A stretch of DNA of 12,500 bases. Origin: Stramonita haemastoma. Lineage: Eukaryota > Mollusca > Gastropoda > Neogastropoda > Muricidae. Made by a program: the position numbers and the translations under genes. Of the stretch, positions 6,232-12,500 are shown in pieces; position 1 is the first letter of the stretch, and every line of letters begins with the position of its first letter. The stretch lies in contig CM060324.1 of NCBI GenBank assembly GCA_030674155.1, positions 53,600,957-53,613,456 of the forward strand, in the 5' to 3' direction. The notes below the pieces were generated by a model. That model had not been told where the DNA came from and did not search any database. It saw nothing but the letters and a program-made list of their open reading frames with translations.

Positions 6232-6380
6232 TTCTTCTTCTTCTTCTTCTTCTTCTTCTTCTTCTTCTTCTTCTTCTTCTTCTTCTACTTCTCTTCTTCT
6301 TCTTCTTCTATGTTTTCATTATGTTAGTTTTGTCTTTGCCAATGTATATATATACACGTATTTATTTATTTATTTATTTT
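6232..6380. repeat. (TTC)n and (TTTA)n microsatellites
   Basis: A (TTC)n tract runs from 6232 to 6309, interrupted at about 6287-6293. A short TATATATATA stretch lies near 6345, and (TTTA)n occupies 6360-6380. The polyleucine frame here is an artefact. The sequence from 6381 to 6589 is AT-rich and unassigned. Confidence 0.9.
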
Positions 6381-6589
6381 AATCATTTATAATTGATATT
6401 AGTTGTTGGTGGATTAGTTTGTTGTTTTTCTTTCATTTGTATCATAATTTATGTACCGGATGATATTCGTTCTTTCAACATCTTTATGTATTGAGTGATA
6501 CTAGGTTTTTCAGGCTTTTTTTTTTTTTAGAAATATTTCAAGTTTTCACGCTGGCTTTCTATAGTAAATGTGATACGACCTATGCAGAA

Positions 6590-6606
6590 GTGTGTGTGTG
6601 TGTGTG

Positions 6607-6645
<39 letters not shown>

Positions 6646-6657
6646 GGGGGGGGGGGG
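6590..6657. repeat. (GT)n tract ending in a G run
   Basis: A (GT)n tract from 6590 to 6642 with one phase slip near 6607 is followed by a 13-base G run (6645-6657). The same order, GT repeat then G-rich tract, occurs at 11937-12032. Confidence 0.9.
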
Positions 6658-7350
6658 TTGTGTGGGTGTGGCATTTCCATGTCCATTTTGGGCCAAAGGC
6701 CTGAGGCTGTTTGTCATCTTGAGGTCCGGTGTAAACACTTCAGTCCTGCCACCATCTTCCCTATCATGGCTTTAATCGGGTAATAGAGGAAATGCACACA
6801 GCCGATTGTTTTCTGAAGACTCCAAATTTCTCTTTGGCCGTGAAGCTAATCCCGAAAAGGTGTGTTTTTTATCGTGTCAGCCACAATGTCCACAAGACCA
6901 TTCGCAAAGGAAACATGCATTGCGATATATATACATGTGTATAGATATATATACACCCACCTTTTGCTCTGGTGGAGTCATTGTCGTTCCAAGAGGTATT
7001 GAGGTGAGTGGTTTTTCGTTTTTTTTTCTCCGTTTTTGTTTCTATTTTCGTGTAAGATTTCAGGTTTTCAAAAAATGTTTTGATATGTGTTTGTAATGGA
7101 TTTATTTGGTTTTTACTGGCAGAATGGAGTTTGGGGATCTGGATAATCTCCCTGTACTGTGAGAGGGTATCTTAATTTAGAAACGCTAGCTCATCGTTTT
7201 TGGTTCTTTCTTACCTTTCTTCTTGGCGTTTTGTAGCTCTAGCTCAAAGGCATTTATAGCACAGTCAATGTCATCAAAAATGGGTAGAAATTTTTTTTGA
7301 AAGCATGGAGTCCCAAACTCCAGTTTGCCAGTATATAATTTTTTTTTTTT
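6658..7350. other. Unassigned AT-rich interval
   Basis: No gene, RNA or dispersed repeat recognised. A TATATATACATGTGTATA stretch near 6926 is alternating purine-pyrimidine. The short frames have no familiar composition. Confidence 0.5.
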
Positions 7351-7362
7351 TAATTTATTGAT

Positions 7363-7474
7363 ATTATTCTTCGTTAATTGATTGAATTATTCACATATTT
7401 TATTATTCTTTGTTGATTAATTGAATAATTCACATATTTTATTATTCTTCGTTGATTGATTGAATTATTTACGA
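7363..7474. repeat. 39-bp AT-rich tandem repeat, about 2.9 copies
   Basis: ATTATTCT starts at 7363, 7402 and 7441, an exact 39-base period. Each copy continues with a 'cgttgattgattgaattatt' type segment; the first two end in CACATATTTT. Copies differ by a few substitutions and no indels. It follows a T run. Confidence 0.85.
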
Positions 7475-8084
7475 ACTTTTCATCATTGGCAGATGTGTAT
7501 GTTCCAACATGGTTAATCTTTAAACAGTTCAGTTTCCTTCTGTAAGTGGGAGAAACAATGAGTTTTATCTGATCTTGTTAGAAATGTGGATTTTTTTTTC
7601 TTTTTGTACTTAAGAATTATTGAAAAGTTGCATAGACTAGTATAAATTTCATTGTAGGTCAGGAAGCTGGTTTCTATTTACTTGTCCACGTTTGCGAGTT
7701 TTCATTTTCTTTCGTCTAATATCACAGTTTGTGAAGAGAATTAAAATGAAATCAAACGAAATGACTAAGGGTGCACACGAAAGACATGTGTAGATCTATA
7801 TCTTTTTTTTTTCTTTTTTTTTTTAATACATGTGTATAGGTTCTACCTGCCCTTTCTGTTCACACACAAACACGCATATACGTGCACACGCACATGCATA
7901 TATACAAATCGCTGCGATATTATTGATAATTATAATAATGATTATAGTAATTATGATAGGCCTAACCGCTGGGAAAACGATTCGTGTTTCTGTTAAATTC
8001 ATCTTTCAACTCCGCTTTTTATACCGAGTGTTTCAATTTTGAATGGCCAGATGGAATATTTAAACACATTTTTCATTTGTCATG
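7475..8084. other. Unassigned AT-rich interval
   Basis: No supported gene. It contains T-rich stretches near 7590 and 7803-7824 and an alternating purine-pyrimidine stretch at about 7860-7905 (CACACAAACACGCATATACG and following bases). TATTATTGATAATTATAATA near 7918 is AT-rich with partial inverted symmetry. Confidence 0.45.
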
Positions 8085-8377
<293 letters not shown>

Positions 8378-8415
8378 GGTTTTATCTCTAAAAACCAGTG
8401 GTTAGTATGATTTTT

Positions 8416-8475
8416 TGTTGTTGTTGTTGTTGTCTTCAGTTTAACGTCTGCTCACTCCAAGTGATATTAGAATGT
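8416..8475 (+). repeat. Possible dispersed repeat fragment after (GTT)n
   Basis: A (GTT)n tract is followed by CTTCAGTTTAACGTCTGCTC and ACTCCAAGTGATATTAG. The motif is reminiscent of a common mollusc repeat, but only one copy is present in this window, so the call rests on memory alone. Confidence 0.3.
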
Positions 8476-8597
8476 TGTGACTATGGTAATGTTGAGAAGG
8501 AAAAAAACCCAATGTATATGATTCAGAGTCAGACTTGACATCAAAAGTTGCATGACGCTCAACGTCAGACGCACGTTTTTGGCTTTAATGAATCTGT

Positions 8598-8612
8598 TAT
8601 CTTTATCATCAG
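8598..8612. repeat. Target site duplication, left copy (SINE-D)
   Basis: TATCTTTATCATCAG is repeated exactly at 8910-8924. Confidence 0.9.
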
Positions 8613-8909
8613 CCGCCGCTGTAGTCTAGTGGTTAGGGCGTTGGACTCGTAATCTAAAGGTTGTGGGTTCGATCCAGCTTTCGGCTATGGCGTTGTGCCC
8701 TTGGAAAAGGCACTTTACGGCTATTTTCTCACCCCACCCAGATGTAAAAGGGGTACCAACCTTGTGTTGGGGTTAACCTGCGATAGACTGGCGTCCTATC
8801 CAGGGGAGTCTATGACTCTCAGTCGCTTAACGCCACAGAAACCGGATAAGCACCGGCCTGATGAGCCTCTATAGCTCGGGACAGACTTTAACTTTTTTTT
8901 TTTTTTAAC
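8613..8909 (+). mobile_element. SINE-D, complete copy
   Basis: A 297-base element between perfect 15-base direct repeats. The head has A box TAGTCTAGTGG (8622-8632) and B box GGTTCGATCC (8666-8675). The arm TTGGA/TCTAA closes a loop CTCGTAA, so the head resembles a tRNA with anticodon CGT (a threonine type). The body contains GTTGTGCCCTTGGAAAAGGC, CACTTTACGGCTATTTTCTC, GATGTAAAAGGGGTACC, TGCGATAGACTGGCGTCCTA and CGCTTAACGCC. The element ends in ACTTTAAC and a 14-base T run, not an A tail. It is not a functional tRNA gene, since the sequence after the B box does not pair back to an acceptor stem. The intact duplication points to a fairly recent insertion. Confidence 0.9.
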
Positions 8910-8924
8910 TATCTTTATCATCAG
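8910..8924. repeat. Target site duplication, right copy (SINE-D)
   Basis: An exact repeat of TATCTTTATCATCAG at 8598-8612, directly after the T-rich end of the element. Confidence 0.9.
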
Positions 8925-9034
8925 AAAAAACAACAACAAACAAGCACACAACCCAACAACAACGTGTAGATGTTGTTGATGGTTGGCAGTTATGTCAACA
9001 GAATGAAAGAATGTTAACACACATGTTAGAGGCA

Positions 9035-9185
9035 GATGTTTTATTTTATTATTTTTTTAAATTTTAGTCTTTTATTTCCAGGATAATGGAATAAGCACTC
9101 ATGTACTTGTTAACATCCAGTCCCTGTTTTGTATACAGTTTTGTAAATGTTGTCGTCTGTTCCCACCGGCACACAATGTTCTACT
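9035..9185 (-). mobile_element. SINE-C, 3' fragment, minus strand
   Basis: On the plus strand this reads GATAATGGAATAAG, CTCATGTACTTGTTAACATC, CAGTCCCTG, CAGTTTTGTAAATGTTGTCG and CCCACCGGCACACAATG. This is the reverse complement of the SINE-C 3' region at 4915-5035. The T-rich stretch at 9040-9075 is the tail. The head and central block are missing. Confidence 0.8.
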
Positions 9186-9213
9186 TGTGTAATAATGAAC
9201 GGTTTATGTCTCT

Positions 9214-9227
9214 CACACACTCACGCA

Positions 9228-9315
<88 letters not shown>
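9214..9315. repeat. (CA)n microsatellite
   Basis: Short CA stretches from 9214 pass into a long (CA)n at 9236-9315 with single slips near 9235 and 9269. It ends 50 bases before the first 27-bp satellite unit. A plus-strand frame opening upstream runs through it as Thr-His repeats. Confidence 0.9.
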
Positions 9316-9317
<2 letters not shown>

Positions 9318-9365
9318 GAGAAAGAATGCACAGGGAAGAAGGCTAGACACCTGCCCCCACAGTCA

Positions 9366-10450
9366 CCAAGCTGCAAGGAACACATCAACCTGCCAAGCTG
9401 CAAGACTGAACCGGAACGGCCAAGCTGTAAGACTGAACCACACCGGCCAAGCTGTAAGACTGAACCAAAACGGCCAAGCTGTAAGACTGAACCACAACGG
9501 CCAAGCTGTAAGAGTGAACCGGAACGGCCAAGCTGTAAGACTGAACCACAACGGCCAAACTGTAAGACTGAACCACAACGGCCAAGCTGTAAGACTGAAC
9601 CAAAACGGCCAAGCTGTAAGAGTGAACCGGAACGGCCAAGCTGTAAGACTGAACCACAACGGCCAAACTGTAAGACTGAACCACAACGGCCAAGCTGTAA
9701 GACTGAACCACAACGGCCAAGCTGTAAGACTGAACCGAACGGCCATAGCTGTAATGACTGAACCGCCACCGGCCAAACTGTAAGACTTGAACCACAACGG
9801 CAAGTTGTAAGACTGAACCACAACGGCCAAGCTGTAAACTGAACCACAACGGCCAAGCTGTAAGACTGAACACACAACGGCCAAGCTGTAAGACTGAACC
9901 ACAACGGCCAAGCTGAAGGACTGAAACGAACAACCAAGCGAAGAACTGAACCGGAACGGCCCAAGCTGTAAGGACGAACCGAACGGCCAAGCTGTAAGAC
10001 TGAACCGGAACGGCCAAACTGTAAGACTGAACCAAACGGCCAAGCTGTAAGACTGAACCACAACGGCCAAGCTGCAAGACTGAACCACAACGGCCAAGCT
10101 GTAAGACTGAACCGGAACGGCCAAGCTGAAGACTGAACCGGAACGGCCAAGCTGTAAGACTGAACCACAACGACCAAGCTGTTAGACTGAACCAACGGCC
10201 AAAGCTGTAAGACTGAACCAGAACAACCAAGCTGTAATATGGAACCACAACGGCCAAGCTGTATGATGGAACAGGATCGGCCAAGCTGTATGATGGAACA
10301 GGATCGGCCAAGCTGTATGATGGAACAGGATCGGCCAAGTTGTTCGGGTGAAGCCAAGCGGCCACGCTATATGACTGAAGCAGAACGGCCAAGCTGTAGT
10401 GGCGACAGAGAAGGGCAGAGCTACATGGGCAGTAGAGAATGGCAGAGCGG
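9366..10450. repeat. 27-bp satellite array, types A and B (about 40 units)
   Basis: Units begin CCAAGCTGTAAGACTGAACC and are 27 bases long. In the plus-strand frame they read as a 9-residue repeat, SCKTEPQRP. The first 13 units (9366-9716) are all exactly 27 bases, giving an open frame from 9147 to 9761. From 9717 to about 10210 many units carry one-base indels. Near 10257-10340 the sequence becomes type B (SCMMEQDRP), with three identical units, then decays to about 10450. The type A unit has no stop in five of six frames, so the long minus-strand frames (up to 442 codons) follow from the repeat. Whether any frame is translated cannot be told. Confidence 0.85.
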
Positions 10451-10479
10451 TCTGGCAGCAAAACATGGCTGAACAGTAC

Positions 10480-10790
10480 AATGCAAAGAGATGTGGCGAG
10501 CTCTGCTATGATACAAAGTAATGTGTCGAACTTTTTCACACGAAGTAACGCGTCGGGCTCTTTGACACAAAGCAAACTACCGAGCTCTATGACACAAAGC
10601 AACGCGTCGGGCTCTATGACACAAAGCAACCTGCCCAGCTCTATGACACAAAGCAACCTGCCCAGCTCTATGACACAAAGAAATGGTTTGTCGAACTTTT
10701 TCACACAAAGCAACGTGTCAAGCTACTATGACACAAAGCAAACTACCGAGCTCTATGACACATGGAAACGCGTCGAGTTATACACACCAC
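10480..10790. repeat. 27-bp satellite array, type C (about 11 units)
   Basis: Units of the form CCCAGCTCTATGACACAAAG plus 7 bases, 27 in all, read SSMTQSNLP in the plus frame. Variants read ASGSMTQSN and VSNFFTRSN. A frame from 10439 to 10912 (157 codons) stays open through them: eight or so units keep an exact 27-base step, one is 30 bases, and then a one-base gain shifts the register near 10725. Aligned to a type B unit in the same phase, 16 of 27 positions match, 11 of them in the first 13. Types A, B and C may therefore share one origin. No known protein family is recognised. Confidence 0.75.
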
Positions 10791-10854
10791 CAAGCGAGGA
10801 GCAGTCCAGTGGTGGAAAATGGTCCTACACCGCTGCTGAAAGACGTTGGTCTGC

Positions 10855-10906
10855 CAAGACAGCAACAGCAACAGCAAAGCAGCATCAGCATCAGCATCCA
10901 GAAAAA
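10855..10906 (+). repeat. CAG/CAA/CAT-rich trinucleotide stretch
   Basis: CAGACAGCAACAGCAACAGC-type sequence followed by CAGCATCAGCATCAGCATCC. It lies at the end of the frame that runs through the type C units, in which it reads as Thr-Ala then Gln-His repeats. In another frame it reads polyglutamine. Confidence 0.75.
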
Positions 10907-10970
10907 ACGTGACAGCAACTTTCTCCAGATGGTCGTCCTTGGGTGGACAGGGGTCATCAAGTAAGTGACC

Positions 10971-11021
10971 TTTTTTTTTTTTTTTTTTTTTTGGGGGGTG
11001 GGGGGGGGGGGGGGGGGGGGG
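10971..11021. repeat. T22 run followed by G-rich run
   Basis: Twenty-two T residues (10971-10992) join directly to G6, one T and G22 (10993-11021). The G part could form quadruplex structure. The length is likely to be unreliable in the assembly. Confidence 0.9.
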
Positions 11022-11439
11022 TCTTTTTGTTGGTTTCATTTGAGGGGGGTTTTTTTTGTTTTTTTTGTTTTTTTAATCAGGCACTCACCTCTGTGTGATT
11101 TTGGTTCCTGGTTCATTGGAGCAGGACTATAATACATACAATCATTGTGGTGATGCTCAATGTTGGAAGTTTTTTTTCTTTCTTTCTCTCTCTTGTTGGA
11201 TCGCTTTACTTACTTTTACACCATCAGCTGTGTCTGGGGAAATATAAGAATGGCATGTCCTTTCCAGCTAGCTCCTCTCGCGGGGCCGTACAGCTGGAGT
11301 CTGGAGGGTTATTAATTAATAATCTCCGGTGGTGTTGGAAGTGAAGCTTAGGGTATCTCAGCTGCCTTTGCACCTCCTTTTGGGTCAGGGGAGGGCAGGT
11401 AACGAGGTCGTATGAAAGACGTGTGGGCCGTGCGTGGGT
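11022..11439. other. Unassigned interval
   Basis: No gene or dispersed repeat recognised. T-rich stretches lie at about 11049-11075 and 11169-11192. TTATTAATTAATAA near 11309 is a short AT palindrome. Confidence 0.5.
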
Positions 11440-11640
11440 CATGGAAGGTTAGGTTCGAGAGGTGTATGGTCACTTTCATGGAAGGTTAGAGAGGTGTATG
11501 GTCACTTTCATGGAAGGTTAGAGAGGTGTATGGTCGCTTTCATGGAAGGTTCGAGAGGTGTATGGTCAGTTTCATGGAAGGTTAGAGAGGTGTATGGTCA
11601 GTTTCATGGAAGGTTCGAGAGGTGTATGGTCACTTTCATG
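11440..11640. repeat. 32-bp minisatellite, about six copies
   Basis: Units begin CATGGAAGGTTAGAGAGGTG and end in GGTCACTTT, 32 bases each. The first has about five extra bases ('ggttc'). Copies differ mainly at three sites: A or C after GGTT, and CACTTT, CGCTTT or CAGTTT at the end. As 32 is not a multiple of three, the frame through it changes register in each unit and is not treated as coding. Confidence 0.9.
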
Positions 11641-11741
11641 GTATCAAAAAGAAGATGGCATTTAGGAAGTAACTGCCGTTTCTGGTTCTAGACCTTTCAC
11701 AGAGATCTTCTTCTTGTTGTTGTTGCTGGAGGGCGGGGGTT

Positions 11742-11765
11742 GGGGGGGGGGGGGGGGGGGGGGGG
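11742..11765. repeat. Poly-G homopolymer, 24 bases
   Basis: A 24-base G run preceded by GGAGGGCGGGGGTT. A short (TTG)n stretch lies just upstream, near 11710-11725. Confidence 0.9.
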
Positions 11766-11814
11766 AGGGTTTGGTGCGTTTTTTGTCTGTTTTTTGTCGT
11801 TAGTTGTTTTTTTT

Positions 11815-11910
11815 GTTCCTCCTGTAGAGCTCTGAAGTTCACCAATGGTGAGAATTTTGTGTATGCCACCGTTTTTCCCCACATTATGAAGGTGGCCGCA
11901 TTCGAAGTTG
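11815..11910 (+). repeat. Dispersed repeat R1, partial copy
   Basis: GTTCCTCCTGTAGAGCTCTG, AATGGTGAGAATTTTGTGTA, TGCCACCGTTTTTCCCCACA and TTATGAAGGTGGCCGCATTC follow the same order as the copy at 12071-12165. Similarity ends where a TTTG/GT microsatellite begins. Confidence 0.75.
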
Positions 11911-11932
11911 TTTGTTTGTTTGTTGTGTTGTT

Positions 11933-12002
<70 letters not shown>

Positions 12003-12032
12003 GGGGTGGGGGGAGGGGAGGTGGGGGGGTGT
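11911..12032. repeat. (TTTG)n/(GT)n tract ending in G-rich sequence
   Basis: Short TTTG repeats from 11910 lead into (GT)n at 11937-12000, followed by CGGGGGTGGGGGGAGGGGAG and a further G run to 12029. Four or more G runs with one- or two-base loops fit the quadruplex consensus. The tract separates two R1 copies of the same orientation. Confidence 0.85.
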
Positions 12033-12067
12033 TGTTTGTGTTTTGTTTGTTGTTTTTGTTTTTTATT

Positions 12068-12270
12068 TTTTGTTCCTCGGCTAGACCTCCAAAGTTCTTT
12101 TTACCAGTGATGAGATTTTTCGTATGCCACCGTTTTTGCCCACCATGAAGGTAGCTGCATTCTGACTTCAGGATGTATGCTGGGTGTATTCGTGTTTTCG
12201 TAACCTACCAAACACTGACATGAATTAGGGGGATATTTAACGTGCATATTTTGGACTTCCGTATGTCTAT
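12068..12270 (+). repeat. Dispersed repeat R1, longest copy
   Basis: It begins TTGTTCCTCGGCTAGACCTC and continues through GAGATTTTTCGTATGCCACC, GTTTTTGCCCACCATGAAGG, TAGCTGCATTCTGACTTCAG, ACACTGACATGAATTAGG and GGATATTTAACGTGCATA. From memory, the last two blocks belong to a very common mollusc repeat ending in 'tttaacgtgcg'. The copy ends against SINE-B at 12274. No target site duplication can be checked because the right side of that SINE is outside the window. Confidence 0.75.
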
Positions 12271-12273
12271 ATT

Positions 12274-12500
12274 GGGCGCGATAGCTCAGTGGTCAGAGCG
12301 CTCGCTTTCCCCAAGTCAAGTTAAGCAGCGTCGAGCGTGGTTACCAGTTGGATGGGTGACCGTTTGCGCTGCCTTGGTTTTCAGTACAGTCCTCAGTTCA
12401 CCCGCTGTAAATGGGTACCTGCCTTCTTTATTGTCAGGGAAGGTAAAGCAGCGAGGGAGAGGAGATGGGCGCTGCCCTCACCATGCTGCCCCCCTAGAGA
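12274..12500 (+). mobile_element. SINE-B, cut by window end
   Basis: The best preserved head of the family: GGGCGCGATAGCTCAGTGG, with A box TAGCTCAGTGG at 12282-12292, then CAAGTTAAGCAGCGTCGAGC and TTGGATGGGTGACCG (12348-12362). The last is an exact match, as recalled, to the 5S rRNA box C region. The body has GCCTTGGTTTTCAGTACAGT, TGTAAATGGGTACCTGCC and GGGAAGGTAAAGCAGCGAGG. In place of the C run of the 4057 copy it has only two C residues. The window stops before the tail. Confidence 0.85.

Noticed and set aside
8613..8690. A genuine tRNA gene with anticodon CGT
   Set aside because: A and B boxes and an anticodon arm can be seen, but there is no acceptor pairing after the B box, and the sequence continues into a SINE body bounded by a target site duplication. 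The heads at 3616, 4057, 4704 and 12274 were rejected on the same ground.
9221..10713. Long minus-strand open frames (253, 378 and 442 codons) over the 27-bp array
   Set aside because: The type A unit lacks stop codons in all three minus frames, and 27 is a multiple of three, so long frames are automatic. The frames show hydrophobic 9-residue repeats without a recognised family and overlap one another.
9366..10790. CRISPR-like array
   Set aside because: The units are contiguous with no unique spacers, and the setting is an animal genome.
12317..12363. A 5S rRNA gene
   Set aside because: Only about 45 bases of the internal region are similar. The 5' and 3' parts of a 5S gene are absent, so it is a module of SINE-B.

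Overview
The window looks like intergenic or intronic DNA from an animal nuclear genome, most likely a marine mollusc and probably a gastropod. The inference rests on long compound microsatellites, long C and G homopolymers, and dispersed repeats with tRNA-like heads whose conserved bodies match, from memory, sequences common in mollusc genomes. No database was searched, so the species and the family names used here (SINE-A to SINE-D, R1, E, F) are working labels only.

No protein-coding gene can be supported. The open reading frames are products of microsatellites, of a 27-bp satellite that is stop-free in five of six frames, or of SINE bodies. There is no rRNA gene and no real tRNA gene; every tRNA-like stretch is the head of a SINE.

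Layout. 1-660: fragments of dispersed repeat R1 in both orientations. 682-921: a duplicated module holding a 34-base C run. 1018-1115: short tandem repeats with palindromes. 1183-1592: a large compound microsatellite, including a (GC)n-(GT)n tract. 1903-2712: a minus-strand SINE-A, a minus-strand SINE-B and a plus-strand 3' piece of SINE-C. 3175-3426: repeat F. 3616-4349: a full SINE-A with a SINE-B inserted in its tail, flanked by a 12-bp target site duplication. 4704-5095: a full SINE-C. 5098-5800: two copies of repeat E. 5955-6657: microsatellites. 6658-8080: AT-rich DNA with a 39-bp tandem repeat. 8085-8377: a SINE-like 3' end with an (ATT)n tail. 8598-8924: an intact SINE-D with a perfect 15-bp target site duplication. 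9035-9185: a minus-strand SINE-C fragment. 9214-10790: a CA microsatellite followed by a 1.4-kb array of 27-bp units in diverging types. 10971-12060: G-rich tracts and a 32-bp minisatellite. 11815-12270: two R1 copies. 12274 to the end: another SINE-B.

The most interesting items are SINE-B, whose head joins a tRNA-like A box to a 5S-rRNA-like segment, and the 27-bp array, which reads as a 9-residue peptide repeat and grades from one unit type to another in the same phase. SINE-A and SINE-C share a central block although their heads and 3' ends differ, which suggests module exchange. No genes work together here; the window records retroposition and tandem expansion.
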